From Winogradskyella ouciana (GTDB lineage Bacteria > Bacteroidota > Bacteroidia > Flavobacteriales > Flavobacteriaceae): DNA of 64,000 bases. A program made the position numbers and the translations under genes. This document shows, one piece after another, positions 8,846 to 18,116 of the stretch (position 1 is the first letter of the stretch; every line of letters begins with the position of its first letter). The DNA lies in the NCBI RefSeq assembly GCF_009709615.1, contig NZ_WJYA01000005.1, positions 62,001 through 126,000 of the forward strand. Direction: 5' to 3'. The notes beneath the pieces were generated by a model that was given only the letters and a program-made list of their open reading frames with translations, was not told where the DNA came from and ran no database searches.

Positions 8846-9539
8846 CTAAAATGGCTTTTATTTTTTGAGGGTCCGAAACGGTTAAGTGAGCAGAAAACAT
8901 GGAATTTTCTTGTTCTATTATCGTTGAAGCCGATGCATGAATTTCCTTTAAACCAGCTTGTTTAAATTTAATTGCATTTTTAGAATTTACGCCACCTCCT
9001 GCTAATATTGTGATTCTTCCGTTTGCGATGTCGTTGAGCTCCTTTAGCAATTCCAGCCCTTCCTCAGCAGTATTATGTTGGCCTGAAGTCAGTACGCGAT
9101 GTACTCCCAAATCAACGAGTTGTTCTAAGGCTTTTTTAGGGTTTTCAACCTCGTCAAACGCACGATGAAAGATAAAATCCAGTGGTTTAGATAGTTCAAC
9201 TAGTTCTTGCGTCCTTTTAACATCAATGGATTTATCCTCTTTTAAAACACCTGACACGATTCCAGCGCAACCTAATTTTTTGCATACCTCAATATCATGC
9301 TTCATGATTTCAAATTCATCTTTTGAGTACACAAAATTTCCTCCTCTTGGTCTAATCAATACAAATACCGGAATGTTTAAATGTTCTATGACTTGTTTTA
9401 ATAATCCATAAGATGGTGTGATTCCTCCAACACTCAATTCCTGACATAATTCTATGCGATGCGCTCCTGCTTGTTGTGCATTTTTTGCCGATTGGTATGA
9501 GTTGGCGCAGATTTCTAGAAGCATAATTTTATCTGTCAT
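8835..9539 (-). CDS. cutC: CutC family TIM-barrel protein
   Basis: A 234-residue protein matching CutC from the first residues (MLLEICANSYQSA, then GAHRIELCQELSVGG) to the barrel end (LAGGGVNSKNA). I start at 9539; an in-frame ATG at 9563 lies within a REP-like repeat (9534-9566) and would add eight repeat-encoded residues. CutC was named for copper homeostasis, but its biochemical function is unsettled. Here it overlaps the beta-mannosidase gene by 11 bp and follows GH20 on the same strand, which suggests a role in sugar catabolism. It has no signal peptide and is cytosolic, unlike the exported enzymes around it. Confidence 0.9.
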   Translation of the reverse strand: MTDKIMLLEICANSYQSAKNAQQAGAHRIELCQELSVGGITPSYGLLKQVIEHLNIPVFVLIRPRGGNFVYSKDEFEIMKHDIEVCKKLGCAGIVSGVLKEDKSIDVKRTQELVELSKPLDFIFHRAFDEVENPKKALEQLVDLGVHRVLTSGQHNTAEEGLELLKELNDIANGRITILAGGGVNSKNAIKFKQAGLKEIHASASTIIEQENSMFSAHLTVSDPQKIKAILDAI

Positions 9540-9566
9540 TGCGAGACCTTTAGGTCGTGGCAATCT
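9534..9566. repeat. REP-like unit, family B, overlapping the cutC start
   Basis: TGTCATTGCGAG, a central hairpin ACCTTTAGGT, then CGTGGCAATCT. The first bases overlap the true cutC start codon region and supply the false upstream ATG. Confidence 0.75.
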
Positions 9567-9596
9567 ATTTATTTTTTAATTCTTAATTCGTTATGA

Positions 9597-9630
9597 TGAG
9601 ATTCCTTCGTCCTTCGTCCTCGGAATGACA
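9597..9630. repeat. REP-like unit, family B, second half
   Basis: GAGATTCCTTCGTCCTTCG followed by TCCTCGGAATGACA. Its terminal AATGACA is the inverse of TGTCATT at 9534, so the two units form one inverted composite of 97 bp between GH20 and cutC. The spacer includes a short heptamer-like run (ATTCTTAATTCG). Confidence 0.75.
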
Positions 9631-9645
9631 CTTCAATTTATATTA

Positions 9646-11913
9646 TCAATTCACAATTATCTCATCAATAAATGTCCATGCTTTATTGCCAGCACCTTGT
9701 TTTCCTTCTGGGATTGTGCCATAGTTTGGGATTCTCAATTTTATGGTTTTTCCTTTCAGCTCTTTTTTAAGATTGAATTCAACTATGTTCTTATCATTAG
9801 TTTGAAGCTTAATTTTTTCGATTTCTTCTTCAATTTCGATTTCGACTTCTAAAGGCGCATAAATCCACTGACCATTTCCATTATAAAATCGTGTTTCAAT
9901 AGAATTGATTTCTTTTTCCTCACCCAAATCAATAGTAATCTCAATATCCTCGCCCCAAAATCCTAACCACTCTTTATCGCCATAACGCGAATCACTTCCG
10001 CTAATACCATTAATCAAACCTTCTGCACCACTACCAGTGTAAGCTTTATGTGGTGTTTTATCAATAGTGATTTTCGCACCAACAGCTTTATGAAAATTGA
10101 TGTTTTGAGTGAATGTTTTTCCGAGTTGTTTTTTCCCCTTAAAAACGGCTGCTTTTAGCATCGTACTTTCAGTTATCGGGATTTGGGATTTATATATTTT
10201 CGAATTTGAATCCGGTTCACTGCCATCCAAAGTATAACGAATGTTTTTACCATCAGTTAAGGTTTTAAGTTCATAAAAAACATTATCATTTTTTGAAACC
10301 ATATTACCGTCAATCTCATACAAATGGTTGGCATAGTTGATACCCAAGGCGTCCAATCGCTTGTGAAACGTCTCTAATCGCGATACAAAATCCTCGTAGT
10401 TTTTATTTTCCGGCTTTAACCAAACAACTTCGCTCATTGCTAATAGTCGCGGGAAAGCCATATACTCCACCTGGTCTTCGGTTGGCATATATTCTGTCCA
10501 AACATTACCTTGAGCACCTAAAACATATTTTGATTCTTCTTCAGTGAGTTCCTCTGGAATTGGATTAAATCCATACACTTTTTCCAACGGTAAAAAACCA
10601 CCAATGGACAAAGGTTCGTCCTCGCTTTCAGATTGGTAATAATCGAAATAACAATGTGATGTTGGTGTCATGACGACATTGTGCCCAGCTTTTGCTGCTT
10701 CAACCGCTCCACTGGTTCCTCTCCAAAACATAACCGTGGCATTTGGTGCGAGACCACCTTCCAAAATTTCATCCCAACCGATGATTTGTCGGCCTTTAGA
10801 ATTCAAATATTTTTCCATTTTTGTGATGAAATAACTTTGAAGTTCGTGTTCGTCTTTAAGGCCTTCGGTTTTAATTAAGGCTTGGCAGTGCTCACAATTT
10901 TTCCATCGTGTTTTTGGTGCTTCGTCTCCACCAATATGAATGTATGTACTAGGGAATAGTTCTAAAACCTCATCTAAAACGTCTTCCAGAAAAGTGAACG
11001 TCTTTTCATTCGGACAATAAATGTCCTCAAAAACGCCCCATTTTGTGGCAACTTCAATTTGCTCACCTGTACAGCCTAACTCAGGATAAGCTGCAATAGC
11101 AGCTTGTGCATGGCCTGGCATTTCAATTTCTGGGATTACCGTTACAAAACGTTTTTTAGCATAAGCGACAATATCCTTAATTTCGTCTTGGGTGTAAAAT
11201 CCGCCGTATTTTTTTCCATCAAATTGATGTCGTTGATCGCTATAATGACCTATCAGCGTTTCGTCTCTATAAGCTGAAATTTCCTGTAATTTTGGATATT
11301 TTTTAATCTCAATTCGCCAGCCTTGGTCATCTGTGAGATGCCAATGAAAGGTGTTCATTTTCAATATTGCCAAGGCATCAATATATTTTTTAATAAAATC
11401 AACTGAGAACATATGGCGAGATACATCCAAGTGCATGCCTCGATATTGAAATTGTGGGTAATCCCTTATTATAGTTGCTGAAATAGCGATGTCTTTCCCT
11501 TTAAATTTACCCGTTTCAAATTGGGCAGGTAATAATTGCCTCAAGCTTTGCACTGCATAAAATGCGCCCTGAGCAGTGGAAGCACTGATTTCTATACGAA
11601 TTGGATTAACTTCAATCGTGTAACCTTCAGGATTTGAAATGGTGGAATCCTTTACAAAACTAATTCTGTTTTCCACTCCCTTTGTTTTTTTCAATCCAGG
11701 CTTTAGAAATTCCGAAAGAAAATTTCCAGCAACACTAAATTCATCTTCAAAATGTATGGTGGTTTCAGAAGACAGCACAAACTGACCATCTCTAAATTCT
11801 TGATTTACAGGTGCAGGAATTAGCAATGCCTTGGCTGTTTCAACTTCATTTTCAACACAACCGAAAATGAACACTGATAAAAGTAAAACGAAGGCAATTT
11901 TCTTGAAATGCAT
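9646..11913 (-). CDS. Beta-N-acetylhexosaminidase, GH20 lipoprotein
   Basis: A 755-residue protein with lipoprotein signal (lipobox FIFGC). The GH20b N-domain spans about 30-150. The catalytic barrel begins with YRGMHLDVSRHMFS and WHLTDDQGWRIEI and carries the Asp-Glu pair in HIGGDEAPKTRW. Downstream are a chitobiase C-terminal-like domain (YTLDGSEPDSNSKIY) and a C-terminal F5/8-type carbohydrate-binding domain. It releases terminal GlcNAc or GalNAc (EC 3.2.1.52) by substrate-assisted catalysis. Within this locus the likely substrate is GlcNAc from N-glycans or chitobiose. It is divergent from GH92 with only 35 bp between starts. A REP composite separates it from cutC downstream. Confidence 0.93.
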   Translation of the reverse strand: MHFKKIAFVLLLSVFIFGCVENEVETAKALLIPAPVNQEFRDGQFVLSSETTIHFEDEFSVAGNFLSEFLKPGLKKTKGVENRISFVKDSTISNPEGYTIEVNPIRIEISASTAQGAFYAVQSLRQLLPAQFETGKFKGKDIAISATIIRDYPQFQYRGMHLDVSRHMFSVDFIKKYIDALAILKMNTFHWHLTDDQGWRIEIKKYPKLQEISAYRDETLIGHYSDQRHQFDGKKYGGFYTQDEIKDIVAYAKKRFVTVIPEIEMPGHAQAAIAAYPELGCTGEQIEVATKWGVFEDIYCPNEKTFTFLEDVLDEVLELFPSTYIHIGGDEAPKTRWKNCEHCQALIKTEGLKDEHELQSYFITKMEKYLNSKGRQIIGWDEILEGGLAPNATVMFWRGTSGAVEAAKAGHNVVMTPTSHCYFDYYQSESEDEPLSIGGFLPLEKVYGFNPIPEELTEEESKYVLGAQGNVWTEYMPTEDQVEYMAFPRLLAMSEVVWLKPENKNYEDFVSRLETFHKRLDALGINYANHLYEIDGNMVSKNDNVFYELKTLTDGKNIRYTLDGSEPDSNSKIYKSQIPITESTMLKAAVFKGKKQLGKTFTQNINFHKAVGAKITIDKTPHKAYTGSGAEGLINGISGSDSRYGDKEWLGFWGEDIEITIDLGEEKEINSIETRFYNGNGQWIYAPLEVEIEIEEEIEKIKLQTNDKNIVEFNLKKELKGKTIKLRIPNYGTIPEGKQGAGNKAWTFIDEIIVN

Positions 11914-11932
11914 TTTAGTATATTAGTTGCAT

Positions 11933-11963
11933 TAAAATTAGCAATCTTTTGAAGAATCCTAAA
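11933..11963 (-). promoter_or_regulatory. Candidate promoter of the GH20-cutC-GH2 arm
   Basis: On the minus strand there is TTTA (11963-11960), 19 nt, then TAATTTTA (11940-11933), an imperfect Bacteroidota promoter. It overlaps the TTG start codon of the divergent GH92 gene, so the two arms would share control DNA. This is pattern only. Confidence 0.35.
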
Positions 11964-14882
11964 CTTATTTCGGCTTTCGTTGCCATCGCTCTCTTTTTTA
12001 GTTGCGAAGAAACAATAGAAACTCCATCAGCCGAAAAAGACCAACCGCTCATTAACTATGTTAATACATTCATCGGTACTGGTGGTCACGGCCATACATA
12101 TCCTGGCGCAACGCTGCCTTTTGGCATGATGCAACTTAGTCCAGACACACGATTAGAAGGTTGGGACGGCTGTTCTGGTTACCACTATACGGACAGTTAT
12201 ATTTACGGTTTTTCGCATACGCATTTAAGCGGAACGGGTATTAGCGATTATGGTGATGTGCTTTTAATGCCAACCAACGAAACCAATTTTAACAATGGTG
12301 CAGATGGTAAAAAAGGGTATCGTGCGCACTTTTCTCACGAGAATGAAACTGCCGAACCTGGCTATTACAAAGTGCATTTAGATTCGACAAATATTGATGT
12401 AGAATTGACAGTATCGTTACGCAGCGGAATACATAAATACCAATTTCCATCTGCTGAAAATCAATTTGTGATTCTAGATTTGGTGCATCGTGATAAAGTT
12501 TTGGATGCTAAAATTGAAAAGATTTCAAATACTGAGATAGTGGGTTACAGACACTCTGAAGCTTGGGCAAAAGACCAACGTTTATTCTTCGCTATAAAAA
12601 CATCGCATCCATTTGATGACCTATTACAATCGCCTCCAAAAACTGGAATGCCTGGAGCGAGACGATCGTCACTAAAATTTAAGAATCCCGACAATGAACC
12701 TGTTTATATTAAAGTTGGTATTTCTGCTGTTGATATTGAAGGTGCGCGTAAAAATTTAGATGCCGAAATCGGAAACAAAGATTTTGAAACTGTTAAAAAG
12801 GAAGCCCAAGATTATTGGGAAACCCAACTTGAAAAAATTGTAATCGAGTCGAATGATTTAGACAAGAAAACCAATTTTTACACAGCACTCTATCACACCA
12901 TGCTCGCACCAAATCGTTATCAGGATGTGGATGGTCGTTACAGAGGCATGGACCTAGAAATTCATAATGCCGATTTTGATTACTACACCGTATTCTCCCT
13001 TTGGGATACGTATAGAGCTGCGCACCCACTTTACACGATTATTGAACAAGAACGAACCAACCATTTTATCAATACGTTTTTAGCAAAATATGATGAAGGT
13101 GGCATAATGCCCATGTGGGATTTAGCAGGAAATTATACGGATTGTATGATTGGATACCATGCTGTGCCTGTTATTGCAGATGCGTATTTAAAAGGCATTC
13201 GGGATTATGATGTTGAAAAAGCTTTTGAGGCGATGAAACATTCGGCAACACGAGATAAATTTGGGTTAGAAGCTTATAAAACATATGGTTTTATACCTGT
13301 GGATGAGGAAAGTGAATCCGTTTCCAAAACCTTGGAATATGCCTATGACGATTGGACAATTGCACAAATGGCAAAAGACATGGGCAAAACTGAAGATTAT
13401 AAAACTTATATTCAACGTGCACAGTATTACAAAAATGTGTTTGACCCAGAAACCAAATTTATGCGTGGTCGTTTTAGAAATACGTGGTTTGCACCTTTTG
13501 ACCCTTACGAGGTCAACTTTAATTATACGGAAGCCAACTCGTGGCAGTACAGTTTTTACGTGCCACAAGATATCTCAGGATTTATAGATTTGCTTGGTGG
13601 AAAAGACCAACTAGAAGCACAATTGGATGAATTATTTTCAGCACAAACGGAAACTTCGGGTAGAGACCAGTCCGATATCACAGGTTTAATTGGACAATAC
13701 GCACATGGAAATGAACCCAGTCATCACATGGCTTACCTCTATAATTTTGTGAAAAAGCCACATAAAACTCAAGAAAGAGTGCATCAGATTCTAACTGAAT
13801 TGTATAAAAATGATCCTGATGGAGTTTCTGGAAATGAAGATTGCGGGCAAATGAGTGCTTGGTATGTATTGAGTTCAATGGGATTTTATTCAGTAACACC
13901 TGGAAGTAATACATACATTATCGGGACACCACTTTTTGACAAAGCCACGATTAACCTTGAAAACGGGAAACAATTCAACATTACTGCTAAAAATGTGAGC
14001 GACATCAACAAGTACGTTGAATATGTATATTTGAATGGGAAAAAGCTAGACCGAACCTACATTATGCACGAGGAAATTATGAATGGTGGTACATTGGAAT
14101 TTAAAATGACCGACAATCCAGCTGTTTGGGGAAGCCGAGAAGGCCAAGAGCCAAAAACGGAAATTACCGAACATCTCATCTTACCATCGCCATATATTGA
14201 AAAAGGGGACATTACATTTCGAGGTGAAACTGAAGTGGTTTTAAATACTTCAGAACAAGATGCAAAAATCTACTACGCTGTAAATGATGAGGAGTTCAAA
14301 ATTTATAAAGAACCATTTAAAATTTCAGAAGATGCAAAAGTAAAGTTGTATTCAGAAAAAGGCGATTTAAAAAGTCCGGTCTTAACAACACCCTTTTACA
14401 AAATTGACCCAAACCTCAGCATTACTTTAGAAAGTGAGTTTGCCAATCAATATTCCGCTGGAGGCAATGATGCACTGATTGATGGCATTAGAAGTACGAA
14501 AAATTATAGAACAGGTAGTTGGCAAGGTTATCATGATACCGATCTGGTGGCGACTGTGGATTTAGGTTCTCAAAAAGAAATTTCTACTGTTAGTGTTAAC
14601 TTTCTACAAGACCAAGGCGCATGGATATTTTATCCTACTGAAGTACAATGTCTGGTTTCAAAAGATGGTAAAAATTATACCGCTCTAACAACTCAAAAAA
14701 TTGATGCCTCAAAACGAAATAGTGAACTTGAAATTAAAACGGTGGAGTTTAAAATACCAATGACTGAGTATAGATATGTAAAAATCATTGCCAAGAAATT
14801 AGGCGAATTACCCCAATGGCACTTGGGTTATCCAATGGATGGTCGTAGCTGGATTTTTGTGGATGAAATTTCGATTAGATAA
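11949..14882 (+). CDS. Alpha-mannosidase, GH92 lipoprotein
   Basis: A 977-residue protein. TTG (11949) is taken as start because it precedes a full lipoprotein signal (KNPKLISAFVAIALFFSC); the first in-frame ATG lies beyond it inside the domain. GH92 hallmarks are YVNTFIGTGGHGHTYPGATL, GYHYTDSYIYGFSHTHLSG, the acidic GNEPSHHMAYLYN and GNEDCGQMSAWYVLS loops, and the C-terminal YIIGTPLF. The family removes alpha-1,2/1,3/1,6-mannose from high-mannose N-glycans with inversion and calcium dependence. An Ig-like segment (about 740-840) and an F5/8-type binding domain (about 845-977) follow. Acidic residues directly after the lipid cysteine (CEE) are compatible with surface display. The VOC gene follows after 2 nt. 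Confidence 0.92.
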   Translation: MKNPKLISAFVAIALFFSCEETIETPSAEKDQPLINYVNTFIGTGGHGHTYPGATLPFGMMQLSPDTRLEGWDGCSGYHYTDSYIYGFSHTHLSGTGISDYGDVLLMPTNETNFNNGADGKKGYRAHFSHENETAEPGYYKVHLDSTNIDVELTVSLRSGIHKYQFPSAENQFVILDLVHRDKVLDAKIEKISNTEIVGYRHSEAWAKDQRLFFAIKTSHPFDDLLQSPPKTGMPGARRSSLKFKNPDNEPVYIKVGISAVDIEGARKNLDAEIGNKDFETVKKEAQDYWETQLEKIVIESNDLDKKTNFYTALYHTMLAPNRYQDVDGRYRGMDLEIHNADFDYYTVFSLWDTYRAAHPLYTIIEQERTNHFINTFLAKYDEGGIMPMWDLAGNYTDCMIGYHAVPVIADAYLKGIRDYDVEKAFEAMKHSATRDKFGLEAYKTYGFIPVDEESESVSKTLEYAYDDWTIAQMAKDMGKTEDYKTYIQRAQYYKNVFDPETKFMRGRFRNTWFAPFDPYEVNFNYTEANSWQYSFYVPQDISGFIDLLGGKDQLEAQLDELFSAQTETSGRDQSDITGLIGQYAHGNEPSHHMAYLYNFVKKPHKTQERVHQILTELYKNDPDGVSGNEDCGQMSAWYVLSSMGFYSVTPGSNTYIIGTPLFDKATINLENGKQFNITAKNVSDINKYVEYVYLNGKKLDRTYIMHEEIMNGGTLEFKMTDNPAVWGSREGQEPKTEITEHLILPSPYIEKGDITFRGETEVVLNTSEQDAKIYYAVNDEEFKIYKEPFKISEDAKVKLYSEKGDLKSPVLTTPFYKIDPNLSITLESEFANQYSAGGNDALIDGIRSTKNYRTGSWQGYHDTDLVATVDLGSQKEISTVSVNFLQDQGAWIFYPTEVQCLVSKDGKNYTALTTQKIDASKRNSELEIKTVEFKIPMTEYRYVKIIAKKLGELPQWHLGYPMDGRSWIFVDEISIR

Positions 14883-14884
14883 TT

Positions 14885-15250
14885 ATGGCATTTAACGCAC
14901 TAGTACCCACATTAGAAGTTGAAAATATGGATGAGACCATAGCGTTCTATGAGTCCTACTTGGATTTTAAGTGTGTAAGTCGTGAGGAAAACCACTGGGC
15001 ATTTATAAAAAAAGATGATGTTGAAATTATGTTATCCTCTCGTTTTAACAAAGATGAATTTCCAAAGACAGTCTTTACAGGTGGTTTGTACATTTACGTC
15101 GATGATATTGATGTGATATGGCAAATTCTAAAGGATAAAGTGGATATTAGCTATCCATTAGAAAACTTTGAATACGGCATGCGCGAATTCGCCATTTACG
15201 ATAATAATGGCTATCGCATTCAATTCGGTCAAGAACTAGAAACTAACTAA
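14885..15250 (+). CDS. Glyoxalase/bleomycin-resistance (VOC) family protein
   Basis: A 121-residue protein with the paired beta-alpha-beta-beta-beta modules of the vicinal oxygen chelate fold. The first is LVPTLEVENMDETIAFYESY, and the second ends with EFAIYDNNGYRIQFGQE, whose Glu is a usual metal ligand. Members include glyoxalase I, epimerases and resistance proteins. Nothing here identifies the substrate. It is wedged between GH92 (2 nt) and the sugar permease (12 nt), so it is cotranscribed with the glycan locus and may act on a sugar-derived metabolite. No signal peptide. Confidence 0.85.
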   Translation: MAFNALVPTLEVENMDETIAFYESYLDFKCVSREENHWAFIKKDDVEIMLSSRFNKDEFPKTVFTGGLYIYVDDIDVIWQILKDKVDISYPLENFEYGMREFAIYDNNGYRIQFGQELETN

Positions 15251-15262
15251 CAATTAAAAATA

Positions 15263-16936
15263 ATGAGCAATCAAAATAACAAATCTGCCTTAGCAACCTT
15301 AGTGACGGTGTTTTTTTTCTGGGGATTTATAGCAGCCTCTAACGGAGTATTTATTCCGTTTTGTAAGACGTATTTTAATATAGACCAGTTTCAGTCGCAA
15401 TTGGTAGATTTTGCATTTTATGGAGCATATTACATAGGTGCTTTACTGCTTTTCATTATGTCAGGTTCCATAAAAAAAGATATTATGAATAATTGGGGCT
15501 ATAAAAATGGGATTATTTATGGTTTATTACTTTCAGCAATTGGTGCTTTTGTCATGTATCCTGCAACTGCTGGTGCTGAGCAAGGCCAAACCAATGTGTT
15601 TTATTTAGTACTAATAGCCTATTTTATTGTAGCATTGGGTTTCTCTTTACAACAAACGGCTGCCAATCCTTTCGCCATTGCCTTAGGTGACCCTAAAACA
15701 GGTTCGCATCGTTTAAACTTAGCTGGAGGCATCAACTCATTCGGAACAACCATTGGACCTATTGTAGTGAGCTTGGTGATATTTGGTTCCGCATCTTGGA
15801 GTACAGATGAATTAGCATCTATGATTGCCAATAACGAAATTTCATTGGTAACCGTACAAAGCCTTTATTTAGGTGTAGGTGCATTATTTTTGGTTGCAGC
15901 TGCCCTATTTTACTTCTCAAAAAAATTGCCTTCCCTAAAATCGGAAACAGTATTTGAACCTGCCAATAAAGCACGAAATTTACTAATCATATTAACTCTC
16001 ATCATTGTAGGTTGTTTTGGCTATATCTTTAGCACCTATGCAGAAGATACTGTAGCGACCGAGAGCGTAGAGGAGACAAGATTGATTGTTTTGTTTGTTG
16101 CACTCTTTGCTGTTATAGCGGCAGTTTTTATAGCCAATAGTAGTGCCAAGAAAAACGCCACGGGTTGGGGAGCCATGAAATATCCGCAATTGGTATTGGG
16201 CATGCTCGCAATTTTTATGTACGTTGGTGTAGAAGTAACCATTGGCAGTAATTTGGGCGAACTTTTAAAACAAGATGTTGATGGAACAGGTTCAAACTTA
16301 TTGGGCTTACCTGTACTGAACGATTCGCAACTTGGCATTTACATTTCTATGTATTGGGGCGGATTGATGATTGGTCGTTGGGTTGGCGCCATAACGGTTT
16401 TTAATCCGAGTAAAGGCCTTAAAAAAGTATTATTAATCCTTGTCCCGTATGTTGCATTTGGAGTTATCCTCGCTGTAAATTACATTGCTGGCAACGAATT
16501 CTCAAGTAAAGAAATTCTATTCTTCGCTATCTGTATTGCGGTACAGATTGCTGGATTCTTTATCGCAAAAGACAATCCCGTACAAACACTCAAAGTATTC
16601 AGTTTATTAGGTATTATTGCTATGCTAATTGGTTTATTTTCATCTGGAAATGTGGCACTCTTCGCTTTCCTATCTGGTGGATTGTTCTGTTCAATTATGT
16701 GGCCTTGTATCTTTACCTTGAGTATTGCAGGACTCGGAAAATATACGTCTCAAGGTTCGGCGTTTTTAATTATGATGATTCTCGGTGGAGCTATCATTCC
16801 GCCTGTACAAGGGAAATTGGCTGATGTGTTTACGATTCAATCATCGTATTGGATTGCTGTAGGCTGTTTTATTTATTTGTTGTTTTACGCATTTAGGACG
16901 AAAACGGTATTGGATAAGCAAGGTGTGGAATATTAA
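15263..16936 (+). CDS. FucP-type sugar:H+ symporter (MFS)
   Basis: A 557-residue polytopic membrane protein. The start ([18 protein letters not shown]) and the loop [20 protein letters not shown] with [12 protein letters not shown] are typical of the FHS/FucP branch (fucose, glucose/galactose and GlcNAc permeases). It is longer than FucP (about 440) because of extra hydrophobic helices around residues 238-300, a common layout in Bacteroidota. It most likely imports a monosaccharide freed by the neighbouring glycosidases, mannose or GlcNAc, across the inner membrane. Substrate choice is inferred from context. It lies between the VOC gene and the glycosylasparaginase gene on the same strand. 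Confidence 0.88.
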   Translation: MSNQNNKSALATLVTVFFFWGFIAASNGVFIPFCKTYFNIDQFQSQLVDFAFYGAYYIGALLLFIMSGSIKKDIMNNWGYKNGIIYGLLLSAIGAFVMYPATAGAEQGQTNVFYLVLIAYFIVALGFSLQQTAANPFAIALGDPKTGSHRLNLAGGINSFGTTIGPIVVSLVIFGSASWSTDELASMIANNEISLVTVQSLYLGVGALFLVAAALFYFSKKLPSLKSETVFEPANKARNLLIILTLIIVGCFGYIFSTYAEDTVATESVEETRLIVLFVALFAVIAAVFIANSSAKKNATGWGAMKYPQLVLGMLAIFMYVGVEVTIGSNLGELLKQDVDGTGSNLLGLPVLNDSQLGIYISMYWGGLMIGRWVGAITVFNPSKGLKKVLLILVPYVAFGVILAVNYIAGNEFSSKEILFFAICIAVQIAGFFIAKDNPVQTLKVFSLLGIIAMLIGLFSSGNVALFAFLSGGLFCSIMWPCIFTLSIAGLGKYTSQGSAFLIMMILGGAIIPPVQGKLADVFTIQSSYWIAVGCFIYLLFYAFRTKTVLDKQGVEY

Positions 16937-16967
16937 ATTCGATTAACTTCAGGGTTAAAATTTTAAA

Positions 16968-16990
16968 GATCCTGAAATAAATTCAGGATG
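16968..16990 (+). repeat. REP-like hairpin, family C, at the glycosylasparaginase start
   Basis: An 8 bp perfect stem (ATCCTGAA at 16969-16976, TTCAGGAT at 16982-16989) with loop ATAAA ends 3 nt before the ATG at 16993. The same TTCTGAA-type hairpin recurs at 38599 and 42036. Its placement could affect initiation of the downstream gene. Confidence 0.7.
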
Positions 16991-16992
16991 AA

Positions 16993-17997
16993 ATGAAACG
17001 AAGAAAATTTATAAAAAATACGGCATTATCCGGAGCAGGATTAGCAGTTGGATCAACTCTAGCGAGTTGTGTTGATAACGAATCCAAAAAGATTAAATCT
17101 ACTACAGCTACAAGCATAAAAGCAAGTTTACCATTGGTCATCGCTACTTGGCACGTAGAAGAAGCTACCGCCAAGGCCATGGCAGTCTTGCAAGCTGGAG
17201 GCAATGCACTCGATGCCGTTGAACAAGGTTGTAGAGTTGAGGAAGCCAATGAAAAAGGACAGTCGGTTGGCAAAGGTGGTTTACCTGACAGAGATGGAAA
17301 TGTTACTCTAGATGCTTGCATTATGGATAAACACGGTAACTGTGGCTCAGTGGTCTATCTTCAAAATATAACACATGCGGTTTCCGTAGCCAGAAAGGTT
17401 ATGGAAGATACACCTCATGTGATGCTGGCTGGTGAAGGTGCCAAACAATTTGCACTTTCAAACGGCTTTAAGGAAGAAAATTTGTTGACAGAAGCTTCAA
17501 AAGAAGCTTGGGAAAAATGGAAAGTAGAAGCCAAATACAAACCTATTATCAACATTGAAAACCATGATACTATTGGTATGCTTGCCATTGATAAAAATGG
17601 AGATATTTCTGGCGCATGTACCACCAGTGGCTTAGCTTACAAAATGGGAGGCCGTGTTGGTGACTCGCCTATTATTGGTTCTGGATTGTTTGTGGATAAT
17701 GAAATTGGTGCTTGTGTGGCAACAGGTTTAGGTGAAGAAGTGGTTAAAACAGTTGGCAGCTTTTTAGTGGTAGAACTGATGCGACAAGGCAAGTCGCCTC
17801 AAGAAGCCTGTGAGGAAGCCATTGGCAGAATTGTCAATAAACCTAATAGTAATTACAAAGACTTTCAAGTTGGGTATATTGCGGTTAACAAGCGAGGAGA
17901 AACTGGTCATTATTCCATTCATCAGTATTTTAGCATGACTAAGTTTCAAGATGGCGTTAATGAACAAATTCAGTCCGATTTTTACAATAAGAACTAA
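16993..17997 (+). CDS. N4-(beta-N-acetylglucosaminyl)-L-asparaginase (glycosylasparaginase)
   Basis: A 334-residue Ntn-hydrolase precursor. The N-terminus has both a twin-arginine motif (KRRKFIKN) and a lipobox (STLASC, Cys 26), implying a Tat-exported lipoprotein. Autocleavage between D192 and T193 in ENHDTIGML would create the alpha and beta chains with T193 as nucleophile; GGRVGDSPIIGSG and CVATGLGEEVV form the substrate pocket. The enzyme cleaves the GlcNAc-Asn bond (EC 3.5.1.26) once the peptide is gone. The DTIGM signature separates it from the plant-type asparaginase at 30038, which has GTVGAV. It closes the glycan operon, 56 bp after the permease. Confidence 0.93.
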   Translation: MKRRKFIKNTALSGAGLAVGSTLASCVDNESKKIKSTTATSIKASLPLVIATWHVEEATAKAMAVLQAGGNALDAVEQGCRVEEANEKGQSVGKGGLPDRDGNVTLDACIMDKHGNCGSVVYLQNITHAVSVARKVMEDTPHVMLAGEGAKQFALSNGFKEENLLTEASKEAWEKWKVEAKYKPIINIENHDTIGMLAIDKNGDISGACTTSGLAYKMGGRVGDSPIIGSGLFVDNEIGACVATGLGEEVVKTVGSFLVVELMRQGKSPQEACEEAIGRIVNKPNSNYKDFQVGYIAVNKRGETGHYSIHQYFSMTKFQDGVNEQIQSDFYNKN

Positions 17998-18116
17998 TAA
18001 TTCCTTCTTTTAGTCCTTTAAAATCTACATTCATCCAATCTTTTCAAAAACTTATCACTGATTGTTTAGATTGCAATTTCGTTAAAGCTAAATCTTAAAA
18101 TACCCTATAACATACA

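Noticed and set aside
12793..13914. Open frames inside the GH92 gene on either strand
   Set aside because: They are shadows of a strong coding region with clear GH92 motifs in the main frame; the same applies to similar frames inside other large genes.
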